Below are positions 32,374-40,379 of a stretch of 64,000 nt of DNA, one piece after another (position 1 is the first letter of the stretch; every line of letters begins with the position of its first letter). The position numbers and the translations under genes were made by a program. Where the stretch lies: positions 2,728,001-2,792,000 of the forward strand of contig OW818693.1 in the NCBI GenBank assembly GCA_942493335.1. Direction: 5' to 3'. The stretch comes from JAEWSN01 sp942493335. Its GTDB lineage: Bacteria; Bacillota; Clostridia; DSM-8532. Below the pieces are notes generated by a model. The model did no database searches and had not been told where the DNA came from. It saw nothing but the letters and a program-made list of their open reading frames with translations.

Positions 32374-34146
32374 TCATTCCACGTCCTGGAGGGCATCGAA
32401 TCCTTCTTCTCCCGTACGAACCTTGACCACGTTCTCGACATTGTAGACAAAAATCTTGCCATCACCGATGTTGCCGGTGTATAGGGCCTTTTTGGCCGTA
32501 TCGATGACCGTTCTGACAGGCACCTTGCTGACGACGATCTCAACCTTGACCTTCGGCAGCAGGTTTGTTTCGAACTCCACGCCACGGTAATACTCGACAT
32601 GCCCGCCCTGGGTGCCGTACCCCAGCACATTGGTCACGGTCATGCCTGTGATGCCAATCTTGTCCATCGCATTCTTAAGGGTTTCGAACCGGCCTTGTTT
32701 TGTAATGATTTCAACTTTAGTCATCTTCACGCCGGATGCGGGACGATCAACGATCGGCGAGGCCATGATCTGAACAGGAACCGCGGTTTCAACGGGAACG
32801 CTGCCTGTTACAGCAGGGGCTTCGATTCCGTCCAGACGATCCGGTGAGCTCGTGTAATCAAGAACCGTAAAGTCAGGATATGCCTCGTTGCCATGTTCAC
32901 CGATATCGAGACCTTCGATTTCCTCCTTGACCGAGACCCGCAGGCCAATGGTTTTCTTGATGGCGAACCAAAGAATCAGGGAGACCGGGAAAACGAACAA
33001 GGCCGTGGCTCCCACACCGAGCGCCTGTTTGCCGAGCAACTCGACGCCGCCGCCGAAGAAGAGCCCGTTCAGAGTGGAGATGCCGGCAATGCCATCCTGT
33101 GCAAAGAGTCCGATGGACAGGGTGCCGAGCACACCATGCACAAGGTGGACGGACAGCGCACCGACCGGATCGTCGAGCTTCAGTTTGTCAAAGAAAATGA
33201 CTGAGAGAACGACGAGGACCCCTGATATGGTTCCGAGCAGCATCGAAACTGGAACACTGACATAGGCGCAGCCGGGGGTTATCATGACCAGGCCGGCAAG
33301 CAGTCCGTTGATGGACATGCCCAGGTCCGGCTTGCCAATCAGGATCCACGCGGTTGCCGTTGCGGACAGAATGGCCATGATGCCGGCTGTGTTCGTGGTG
33401 ACGAGGATGTGTGATGCGGCCGTCATATCCGCAGCCATGGTGGAACCAGGGTTGAACCCGAACCAACCAAGCCAGAGGATGAATGCGCCAATGGTTGCAA
33501 GACTCATGTTGTGGCCGGGAATCGGATGGATCTTTCCGTCCTTCCCATACTTGCCGATGCGAGGCCCCAGTACGATGACCCCCGCAAGAGCCGCCCAGCC
33601 GCCGATGGAGTGCACGACCGTGCCGCCGGCAAAATCCAGCATGCCAAGCTTCTGCAGAAAGCCGCCACCCCAGATCCAGTGGCCCACCGTCGGATAGACG
33701 AGCATTGTCAACATCAGGGAAAACACGATGAAGGAAATATACTTGATTCGTTCCGCAACGGCACCGGATACGATGGTCGCAGCCGTTCCACAGAACACAA
33801 GCTGGAAGAAGAACTTGGCCCAGAAAGGAACACCGGCCCACGAAATTGCGGAATAAACGCCCTGGTAAGCCTCGCCTGTCGCAGGCGAATTGTCTGCGCC
33901 AGCGGCCATAAACAGGCCCTTCATGCCGATGAAGCCATTGCCGTCACCAAACATCAGACCCCAGCCAAGAACCAGGAAGCCCAGCGATGAGACAGCAAAT
34001 ACGATGAAGTTTTTCGACAGAATGTTGACAGCGTTTTTCTGGCGTGCGAATCCGCTTTCCACGGCTGCAAAACCAAGGTTCATGAAGAACACCAACGCGC
34101 CAGTGATAATGACCCACATGGTATCGACTATGACTTTCATTTCCAT
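32374..34146 (-). CDS. Ammonium channel fused to a P-II signalling domain (Amt-GlnB fusion)
   Basis: A 590-residue fusion. Residues 1 to about 410 are an Amt/MEP channel with eleven hydrophobic helices, the twin pore histidines (VVHSIGGW and LVHGVLGT) and the family segment WLGWFGFNPGSTMAAD. A linker of about 65 residues leads to a complete P-II domain (about 475-590): KVEIITKQGRFETLKNAMD, T-loop EYYRGVEFETNLLPK, and GDGKIFVYNVENVVKVRTGE. P-II normally is a separate protein that plugs the channel when ammonium is plentiful; fusion keeps it tethered. The usual uridylylated Tyr of the T-loop is Phe here. ATG 34146 follows GAGGGG. Its leader carries a terminator-like hairpin. Confidence 0.95.
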   Translation of the reverse strand: MEMKVIVDTMWVIITGALVFFMNLGFAAVESGFARQKNAVNILSKNFIVFAVSSLGFLVLGWGLMFGDGNGFIGMKGLFMAAGADNSPATGEAYQGVYSAISWAGVPFWAKFFFQLVFCGTAATIVSGAVAERIKYISFIVFSLMLTMLVYPTVGHWIWGGGFLQKLGMLDFAGGTVVHSIGGWAALAGVIVLGPRIGKYGKDGKIHPIPGHNMSLATIGAFILWLGWFGFNPGSTMAADMTAASHILVTTNTAGIMAILSATATAWILIGKPDLGMSINGLLAGLVMITPGCAYVSVPVSMLLGTISGVLVVLSVIFFDKLKLDDPVGALSVHLVHGVLGTLSIGLFAQDGIAGISTLNGLFFGGGVELLGKQALGVGATALFVFPVSLILWFAIKKTIGLRVSVKEEIEGLDIGEHGNEAYPDFTVLDYTSSPDRLDGIEAPAVTGSVPVETAVPVQIMASPIVDRPASGVKMTKVEIITKQGRFETLKNAMDKIGITGMTVTNVLGYGTQGGHVEYYRGVEFETNLLPKVKVEIVVSKVPVRTVIDTAKKALYTGNIGDGKIFVYNVENVVKVRTGEEGFDALQDVE

Positions 34147-34182
34147 CTTGTGCCATCCCCTCTCCCCCGAGCGCAACAACAG

Positions 34183-34219
34183 AAAAAGGCGCAAATCACT
34201 CTCATGATTTAGCGCCTTT
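34183..34219 (-). terminator. Terminator-like hairpin in the amt leader (possible attenuator)
   Basis: Read on the minus strand, AAAGGCGC-T-AAATCA pairs with TGATTT-GCGCCTTT around the 6-base loop TGAGAG (one bulged base) and is followed by a T-run. It lies between the putative promoter and the ammonium-channel start codon, 37 bases from that codon, where a terminator only makes sense as a regulated attenuator. Confidence 0.75.
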
Positions 34220-34263
34220 GCCATTTGAACGTTGCTGGAACGGAAGTTGCATTTATTGATCCT

Positions 34264-34292
34264 ATTGTACTCAGAAATCTCGTAATTTGCAA
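34264..34292 (-). promoter_or_regulatory. Putative promoter of the amt-P-II gene
   Basis: Minus-strand TTGCAA (34287-34292) and TACAAT (34264-34269) are separated by exactly 17 bases in an AT-rich stretch, about 118 bases upstream of the start codon. The leader hairpin lies between. Confidence 0.65.
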
Positions 34293-34421
34293 TATACAAT
34301 TTCTAAAACTGCAAAAAAGTTTGCAACCTCGCCAGGATTACGAATCGAGCTGTCCCCTGTCTGCCTGGTTTGCAGGAGGATCGGTTCCTGCGTCGGATTT
34401 CTCGTTCATTGCTGCCTGGAT

Positions 34422-36287
34422 TCACACCGAAAGGACCCGAATCGTCAACTGTTCCTCAGCCTGCAACTCGAAAACCTGCCCGGGCACTAATGGCATATCC
34501 CCGACAACAAGGCTGGCATCCCGATACAGATGCTCCAACAGGAGCCGAACCGTCTTGCAATGCGAGGCGGTATTCCGAATTGTGAACGCATCCGGACGGT
34601 ACTCATATTCCACGCTATAGGCATCCGCGCATACCCTCCCCGGACGATCCAGCGTGGGACACAGCTCCACATCCACATCAAACCCCGCGCGAATCCCCAG
34701 ATACTCGTGCATCAGGACCCGGATGAAGACGCAGGGATACTCGTAGTAGTAGGGCGCGCCGTGCCAGTTTTTTTCGTCCTGATAATATACATGATTCATG
34801 TCATAGCGCTCGCCCATACGGTATCCGTCGCGTTTTGCCTGGTCGGCCACACGGTGCAGCTGCTGTCCGATCACGTCGCCTCTGCCCAGGAAAGCCCAGT
34901 ACGCGGCATCCCAGCACCAGTACCGGCCTGCGGCACAGAGATCATACGGGCCGCCGCTGCCAATTTCATCCGTCGTATAGTCGGCAATACAGGGCGAAAG
35001 AAAGGTCGGAAAGCGTTGGTATTCTTCGAATTGCGACTGGATCAGTTGGTTGACGGCACGCACCTGCTCTTCCGATGCATAGCCGAACATAACCGGCAGG
35101 CAGTTGGCCAGAAGGTGCAGATGATCGTGCACCTGTCCACTCCGATCGATCCAGTCGACGAAATGCCCGCCCTTCTCATCCCAGAACCCTTCCGGCACCG
35201 GCTTTGCGAGGGTTTCCGCAAGTCTGTCGGACAGACTGCGATACGTTTCTTCCTGCAAAAATCGGGACAAATGGTGTTCCAGTTCGGCAAGCAGTTCAAG
35301 CCCTCGGGCAGCCAGTGCGGCTGACATGCATTCCATGCCGTCCTTGATGACCTGATCTTCATAATAGACATCCGACCACAGCTTGCCGTTGCGGTCGGTC
35401 AGATATACCAGCAGGGAGGCCGCACCTTCCAGTTCCTCCACATGCGCCCGCAGCCAGGTTTCATCCTTCGTGGTCGCGAAGTAGCGCCATGCAGTCTCCA
35501 GAATCTCCACATTCCCTGTCACGAGAAACATCTCGGCGTTTGCCGTGCGATCCAGGCTGTCCCTGCGCACATGGTATTCCCGCTGGCCGCCAGGCTGGAT
35601 GGCACATGGATTGCGCCACAGACCGACGGGATCCTCCCGCATCAACCGGAACTGCAGGTTCATCATGCGTTCCACAACGGAGACTTCGCAGTCGCCGCGC
35701 ATCGCGAGACGACCCTTGGTCTGGAATTCGTGATCCACATCCGGGTAGGTTCCTGCATATTCTCCCGGCTGCAGGGTACTCACCACATATCCTTCGGGAA
35801 GGGGATAGTCCAGGGCATCGGTCTGCTCGATGACCGAGGGGAGCAATGTATCCCAGTAGAACCGGGCATAGGCATTCTCCAGCACTGCGCCACCTTCAAA
35901 ATCAAGAGAGAAGCGGTTTCCCAGAATGTCACAAGCCGGCCATCCGTCATACAGGGTGAGGGTATAGTCGCCGGGGGCCAGCGTCACCTCGACGCCGGAC
36001 TGGACTGCCTGCGCAGTCTTTTCCCCGACACCGCCAATTCTGACTGTCTGCGCGGCAGTCTCCTGTTCAGGCAGAAGCCATAGATCCCCCGCCATGCTGA
36101 TAACCTGTGTTTTGGCAGAAAGGCAGAGGCTGTGGAGCGCTGTTCCTGTCCGTCGCACACCTGCCGTTCGGGATGGGCCAAAGGAAAGGCACAACGCTTC
36201 CTGACCGACGAACAGGTTGTATTGCGTTTCATTCAATTGGTTCAGGTTGCCGTTGCGAAGGAGAAACGGCAGATTTGGACTCTCCAT
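34422..36287 (-). CDS. Putative six-hairpin (alpha/alpha toroid) glycoside hydrolase, family not assigned
   Basis: This 621-residue protein has no signal peptide. The N-terminal 200 residues are beta-rich. From about residue 230 on comes a helical toroid with many aromatic and acidic residues: SLDRTANAEMFLVTGNVEIL, GFWDEKGGHFVDWI, LCAAGRYWCWDAAYWAFLGRG and RYDMNHVYYQDEKNWHGAPYYYEYPC, as in GH37/63/65/78-type glycosidases, followed by a short beta tail. Substrate and family cannot be fixed by eye. ATG 36287 with GGAG at good spacing is preferred to an ATG 15 bases earlier that lacks a ribosome site. It is transcribed after the GH30 gene (78 bases), probably in one operon under the cre-like operator. 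Confidence 0.65.
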   Translation of the reverse strand: MESPNLPFLLRNGNLNQLNETQYNLFVGQEALCLSFGPSRTAGVRRTGTALHSLCLSAKTQVISMAGDLWLLPEQETAAQTVRIGGVGEKTAQAVQSGVEVTLAPGDYTLTLYDGWPACDILGNRFSLDFEGGAVLENAYARFYWDTLLPSVIEQTDALDYPLPEGYVVSTLQPGEYAGTYPDVDHEFQTKGRLAMRGDCEVSVVERMMNLQFRLMREDPVGLWRNPCAIQPGGQREYHVRRDSLDRTANAEMFLVTGNVEILETAWRYFATTKDETWLRAHVEELEGAASLLVYLTDRNGKLWSDVYYEDQVIKDGMECMSAALAARGLELLAELEHHLSRFLQEETYRSLSDRLAETLAKPVPEGFWDEKGGHFVDWIDRSGQVHDHLHLLANCLPVMFGYASEEQVRAVNQLIQSQFEEYQRFPTFLSPCIADYTTDEIGSGGPYDLCAAGRYWCWDAAYWAFLGRGDVIGQQLHRVADQAKRDGYRMGERYDMNHVYYQDEKNWHGAPYYYEYPCVFIRVLMHEYLGIRAGFDVDVELCPTLDRPGRVCADAYSVEYEYRPDAFTIRNTASHCKTVRLLLEHLYRDASLVVGDMPLVPGQVFELQAEEQLTIRVLSV

Positions 36288-36365
36288 GATAGAATGCTCC
36301 ATTCTTGTTTTGTCACGTCATCTGGTGCCTGTAATCATTCGGGAGTGGCCAATTCCTGAAAGTGG

Positions 36366-37703
36366 CTACCACAGCAGCGTTGCAATGCTGTGCGCAGGTA
36401 GCGCGACATCCGCGATCCTTCCTTCATGCCGAAGGGTGAAGTCGCAGGAACAATCCTTGCGGTTGAGCACAACCATCACGTGTTGGCCATCCGGACGACG
36501 GAAGGCCGTACACTCCACCTCGTCGCAGAAGCGTGTGGTGCAGACCTGCACGCTGCCCGGCACAATGAACCGGCTGAAGTGCCCGATGTAGTACCAGGAT
36601 GGCTTGTATTCGATCCGGCCTGTTTTCGTGTCAATGATGACCGGCGCTTCGCAGTAGTTCCCCACATGGTTCGGACCGCCGATCTCGTCCAGCATGATGT
36701 TCCATTCCGCCCAGGCCTGCATGCCGGCGTTGAGGCTGCCGATGAGATCATGCCCATACTGTTCGGCATTATCCCATGCTTTTACTCCCTGTACCAGACA
36801 CGTGCAACCCTCCGTAAAAACCAGCCCCTTGTCCGGCCAGCGACGACGGACAGCGGAAATGGCCTCGAAATGGTCTCCGGAATACCAATGGAAGCCTGCG
36901 CCCCAGATGTATTTTGAAGCCTCGGGATCCTCGAAGGCGACCTTGGCCCGATCATACAGGCGTTCCTTGTTGTGGTCCCAGATCAGGATCTTCACGTCTT
37001 CGAGGCCTTCCTCAGCCAGGACCGGGCCCAGATGATCGCGCACAAAATCGCGCTCCTCATCGGCCGTGTACACACATGAATCCCAGGACTGGATTGCCTT
37101 GGGTTCGTTCTGCACGGTAAGTCCCCAGACCTCGAGCCCTTCCGCCCGCAAGGCCTTGATGAACCGGGCGTAATACCTCGCCCAGACACGTCGGCACTCC
37201 GGCAGAAGCTTACCACCCCGGTTCATGCGGTTGGAATCCTTCATCCAGGCGGGCGGACTCCAGGGGGAGATGAAGAGCTGGAAACGGCCATGTCGGCCTG
37301 CCGCTTTCATCATCGGAATCATGGTTTCCAACTCACGGGATAGGGAAAAGTGCTCGAGCGCGATGTCTCCAGGGATTTCATCGCATGCGTAGTTGCCGAC
37401 GGAAAAGTCGCAGCTGTTCATGTGCGTGCGGCAGAAGGTGTATCCATGTCCCTCTTTCGGATCGAAATAGGCCTTCAGGACGGCTTCACGGCTTTCTTCG
37501 GACAGTTTCGCCCAGGTGACGGCGGCGGCTTCGGTGAAGGCGGCGCCGAAACCGATGATCGTCTGCCCGGTGAGATCGTCATAGACGTTGACCACACGGT
37601 TTTCGACGCCTTCGGTGTCTTCTCGGAACGAAATGCAGGCGTCGGGAGACAAAAGCGACGTGCCATCCCGCAAAGTGCGGTATAAGGTGATGTCACCGTT
37701 CAT
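36366..37703 (-). CDS. Glycoside hydrolase family 30 (glucosylceramidase-like group)
   Basis: A 445-residue cytoplasmic GH30 enzyme of the classical subgroup: GFGAAFTEAAA, ISPWSPPAWMKDSNRMNRGG, acid/base Glu200 (LTVQNEPKA), nucleophile Glu298 (LVFTEGCT), and a C-terminal beta-domain ending ALPAHSIATLLW. Bacterial members act on beta-glucosides, beta-xylosides or beta-fucosides. AGGAGGAG precedes ATG 37703. It differs from the GH30 protein at 30713 in all motifs, so the two are not recent duplicates. A perfect cre/LacI-type operator lies 32 bases upstream. Confidence 0.93.
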   Translation of the reverse strand: MNGDITLYRTLRDGTSLLSPDACISFREDTEGVENRVVNVYDDLTGQTIIGFGAAFTEAAAVTWAKLSEESREAVLKAYFDPKEGHGYTFCRTHMNSCDFSVGNYACDEIPGDIALEHFSLSRELETMIPMMKAAGRHGRFQLFISPWSPPAWMKDSNRMNRGGKLLPECRRVWARYYARFIKALRAEGLEVWGLTVQNEPKAIQSWDSCVYTADEERDFVRDHLGPVLAEEGLEDVKILIWDHNKERLYDRAKVAFEDPEASKYIWGAGFHWYSGDHFEAISAVRRRWPDKGLVFTEGCTCLVQGVKAWDNAEQYGHDLIGSLNAGMQAWAEWNIMLDEIGGPNHVGNYCEAPVIIDTKTGRIEYKPSWYYIGHFSRFIVPGSVQVCTTRFCDEVECTAFRRPDGQHVMVVLNRKDCSCDFTLRHEGRIADVALPAHSIATLLW

Positions 37704-37734
37704 GGGGTTCTCCTCCTGTCCTGTTCCAGGGAGT

Positions 37735-37748
37735 TGAAATCGATTTCA
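37735..37748. promoter_or_regulatory. cre/LacI-family operator before the GH30 operon
   Basis: TGAAATCGATTTCA is a perfect 14-base palindrome that fits every position of the catabolite-response-element pattern TGWAANCGNTNWCA bound by CcpA-like LacI-family regulators. It touches the putative -10 and covers the expected transcription start of the minus-strand GH30 gene, a repressing position. A local LacI-type regulator is the alternative to CcpA. Confidence 0.8.
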
Positions 37749-37776
37749 TCGTACCATATCCGATTCTGGGACGGAA
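37748..37776 (-). promoter_or_regulatory. Putative promoter of the GH30/glycosidase operon
   Basis: On the minus strand TTCCGT (37771-37776) and TACGAT (37748-37753) are 17 bases apart, with TGg before the -10 (extended -10). The palindromic operator begins at the last base of the -10. Confidence 0.5.
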
Positions 37777-37853
37777 GAGGGCTGCGGTGATCTCCGTCTG
37801 GCATGATATATCCCTGAATGGATACGCTTTGCATGTTAATTTACATATAGGTA

Positions 37854-37881
37854 TTGACTATCATGCGTGAAATGATATGTT
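37854..37881 (+). promoter_or_regulatory. Putative promoter of the small secreted-protein gene
   Basis: TTGACT (37854-37859) and TATGTT (37876-37881) are 16 bases apart, with TGa before the -10, in an AT-rich stretch 57 bases before the small gene. Confidence 0.6.
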
Positions 37882-37937
37882 TGGCATAGTCACCAATTCC
37901 AGCGCTGTTGTGCACGAACAAGCAAAAGGGAATCTAC

Positions 37938-38228
37938 ATGAAAAAGCACATAGGTTTTCTGTTGACTTTTTTTGTTTTTAGCCTCATTCACATTCACCCC
38001 CCCTCACATGCAATAACCAACACAAAAAGTCTATTCGTGACAAAAAACGAAAACCCCGTCACAGTCGAAGTAAAGAACGAACTCGCCATAGAAAAATCAG
38101 AATTACAAGAGCTTGTTGATCAACACCCTGATTCCGGCTGTATATTTGAATATGACTATATCCTTGCCTATCCATCTATGCATTCATCCTTATCGTTATT
38201 CACAGATACAGCTGGTCATGCAACATGA
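37938..38228 (+). CDS. Small secreted protein of unknown function, possibly truncated
   Basis: A 96-residue product. Residues 1-25 are a signal peptide (MKKHIGFLLTFFVFSLIHIH, cleavage after SHA). The mature part is polar (TVEVKNELAIEKSELQELVD) and has one Cys. I recognise no family. AAAGGGA precedes ATG 37938, and a good promoter lies upstream. Composition is AT-rich, unlike the neighbours. The ending (SLFTDTAGHAT) is abrupt, and the sequence after it (VMGLAVNGTVAYSLLSG in another frame) looks protein-like, so a frameshifted longer gene is possible. Confidence 0.5.
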   Translation: MKKHIGFLLTFFVFSLIHIHPPSHAITNTKSLFVTKNENPVTVEVKNELAIEKSELQELVDQHPDSGCIFEYDYILAYPSMHSSLSLFTDTAGHAT

Positions 38229-38365
38229 CCTTCCATTCAAGGCACAGTGATGGGATTGGCTGTCAACGGCACCGTTGCCTATTCTTTATTATCAGGATCA
38301 GTGTTAAGCGGCCCTCCCGAATCCACTCCTAATCATTGTCGGGAATACCGCGAAAGGAAAACCGT

Positions 38366-39196
38366 ATGCGCTATGCAGCCCCTTTGTATATTCTACGCGA
38401 GCAATGTCAGTCCGACCTTTTCGGAACCCTGACACACCTAAGGGATATTGGCTTTGACGGTGTGGAGTTCCTGGGCTTTTTCGGGCACGCTCCGGATGAA
38501 ATCGGACAGGCCCTGAGGAAACTGCAGCTGGTTCCGGTTGGCAACCACGTGGATTATGACGCGTTTGTTGCCGATCCATCAGCTGTCATCGCAGCACACC
38601 GCTCGGTAGGATGCCGCTATGTGACAATTGGCGGCTGGTTTCATTCGGAGTATGATGCCTCAAGACTTGCGGCATGGGCGGAGAATGTAACCCGAATCGG
38701 CCGGATGTGCCGGGAAGCGGGCCTGACGCTTCTGTATCACAACCACCACAATGAGCTGAAACAGCATGGGAACGGCGTGCCTCTGCTTCGTCTGCTGATG
38801 GACGCAGTTCCGTCCGATGCATTGGCGCTGGAGCCGGATCTGGGCTGGATGGGGATTGCCGGAGCCTCTCCCAGGGAATATCTTGAGACGTACCAGGACA
38901 GAATCCCTGTTCTCCATGTCAAGGATTACTATTGCGAAGATCCCATCGGGGCGGGGGTGCCCGGGGATGTTCTCCTTCTTGGCACAAACCGTGGTGGTGC
39001 CGGGCAGGGATTCTTTGAATTCCGTCCGACAGGATACGGCATCATGAACTATTCGTCGCTGATGAAGCATATGCTTGCCTGTCATTCGGAATGGATGGTG
39101 TTGGACCATGATCTGGCTTATGAGCGGAACCCGTTTCATGACTTGTCCCTGAGTCTGGATTATATGAGGTCGCTGATGGGAATGACCCCCGCTTAG
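38366..39196 (+). CDS. Sugar phosphate isomerase/epimerase (xylose-isomerase-like TIM barrel)
   Basis: A 276-residue AP-endonuclease-family-2 type barrel: LTHLRDIGFDGVEFLGFFG at the N-terminus, metal-ligand strands LLYHNHHNEL (Glu/His), ALEPDLGWMGIAG (Glu-Pro-Asp), VLHVKDYY (His-x-Lys-Asp) and a final WMVLDHDLA. Such enzymes interconvert keto and aldo sugars or inositols. ATG 38366 follows AAAGGA; a longer open frame has no ribosome site. It probably handles sugars released by the neighbouring glycosidases, but it is separately transcribed. Confidence 0.9.
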   Translation: MRYAAPLYILREQCQSDLFGTLTHLRDIGFDGVEFLGFFGHAPDEIGQALRKLQLVPVGNHVDYDAFVADPSAVIAAHRSVGCRYVTIGGWFHSEYDASRLAAWAENVTRIGRMCREAGLTLLYHNHHNELKQHGNGVPLLRLLMDAVPSDALALEPDLGWMGIAGASPREYLETYQDRIPVLHVKDYYCEDPIGAGVPGDVLLLGTNRGGAGQGFFEFRPTGYGIMNYSSLMKHMLACHSEWMVLDHDLAYERNPFHDLSLSLDYMRSLMGMTPA

Positions 39197-39351
39197 GAGT
39201 CTGTGCATAACCAGGAAGCACAGCGGAGGGCGCGGACATGACACCCGACTTCTTGCATGATTCGTCGTTTTCCGCTAAAGTAGGTATCACAAAAGCCTTT
39301 CCGCTGCCGCATGCCGAAACCTACATGAACACATCGTATGGAGGAGCAGAT

Positions 39352-40212
39352 TTGAATCAAAACAAACGACTTTTATCCGCCCTTCTCGCGTTTTGTATTC
39401 TGATCTGCGCCTTATCTCCGGCACCTTGTTTTGCCTCTTCGGAATTGCCTTCCATGGCTCTCCCCGCATTGCCGGCCGCTTCCGTTTCAACGGTCCAGGT
39501 CCCGCAACCTGTGGCACCAGACATCTCCGGGATTGCCGGTACCACACCGGCGCAGGAGACCCTTCCGGGTACTGTGACCACATCAGCCGGGTTGATTCTT
39601 GTGACAGCTGGGTTCGGTATGGACGCATCCGTTTCCGGCCCGGCCATTGATACGACAACAACCGGTTCAGGAATCCTTATATCGGCATCCGGAGCAGCCA
39701 TTATGGCAACAACTTCTTCTGGAATTGTACTCGAAACAGCGGACACAGCAGCGATCGACGAAAATCTATGGTTCCGAAAAAGCAATCCCATGAAGAAGGA
39801 ACATCAAAAGCTTCTCTGGACGTATTGCAAAGCAAGGAATCTTGATTACATCGATATGCTCGCGCTGATCAGCACGGAAAGCAACTTCTATGAAAAGTGC
39901 AGCACCGGCAAGTACTTCGGCTATTTTCAGATCAGCAAGGGAAACTGCGCCAATCTGTCTGTCAGCATGAAAACAGCAAACAAACCGCTGGACGGCACAA
40001 TCAACCTCAATTGGGGAACTGCCATGTTCAGCGGAATTCTGGCGGACAAGCGCGTCAAGGGTCTCGAGGGGAAAAAGAGACGCGACGTGGCCATCGCGAT
40101 CTACCAGCGGGGAACCGGCGGATACGACAGATACGGCATCAACAAAGCATTCCTAAAGGTTTTCTACAAGAAAAAGGCCATCGTCAGCGGATGGTATGCA
40201 GTGAAAAACTGA
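39352..40212 (+). CDS. Secreted lytic-transglycosylase-like (SLT domain) protein
   Basis: A 286-residue secreted protein starting at TTG 39352 after GGAGGAG, which gives a clean signal peptide (LLSALLAFCILICALSPAPCFA). A linker rich in Ala, Thr, Ser and Gly (about residues 30-135) follows, then a C-terminal goose-lysozyme/SLT fold: DMLALISTESNFYE with the catalytic Glu, GKYFGYFQISKGNC, and AIAIYQRGTGGYDRYG. It would cut peptidoglycan glycan strands. An upstream ATG (39325) is in frame but puts extra residues before the signal. No autolysin cell-wall-binding repeats are present. Confidence 0.82.
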   Translation: MNQNKRLLSALLAFCILICALSPAPCFASSELPSMALPALPAASVSTVQVPQPVAPDISGIAGTTPAQETLPGTVTTSAGLILVTAGFGMDASVSGPAIDTTTTGSGILISASGAAIMATTSSGIVLETADTAAIDENLWFRKSNPMKKEHQKLLWTYCKARNLDYIDMLALISTESNFYEKCSTGKYFGYFQISKGNCANLSVSMKTANKPLDGTINLNWGTAMFSGILADKRVKGLEGKKRRDVAIAIYQRGTGGYDRYGINKAFLKVFYKKKAIVSGWYAVKN

Positions 40213-40246
40213 TCGGGCACGGAAAGCACCCGCATCAACAGTCGCC

Positions 40247-40327
40247 GAATCAATCGGAGCCTTTTTGCCACCGGATCAATCTGAGCCCTTTTTGTCGCTT
40301 GACAATCTGATCCCTTCAATCGCTGGA
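40247..40327. repeat. Degenerate tandem repeat of about 27 bases, three copies
   Basis: Units start at 40247, 40273 and 40301: each contains GATCAATC or GACAATC, then GAGCC or GATCCC, then a T-rich part. The first two share CAATC-GAGCC-TTTTTG. They fill the gap between the lytic-transglycosylase gene and the convergent glycosyltransferase gene. Confidence 0.6.
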
Positions 40328-40379
40328 TCTACCATGGCCCGTCTATCACCGGATCTGCCTGAACATGTCTTCCACTGGC

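Noticed and set aside
34183..34219. ANTAR-type hexaloop hairpin in the amt leader
   Set aside because: The loop has 6 bases with G at position 4, but position 1 is T instead of the conserved A, and no second upstream hexaloop hairpin was found. Kept only as a terminator/attenuator.
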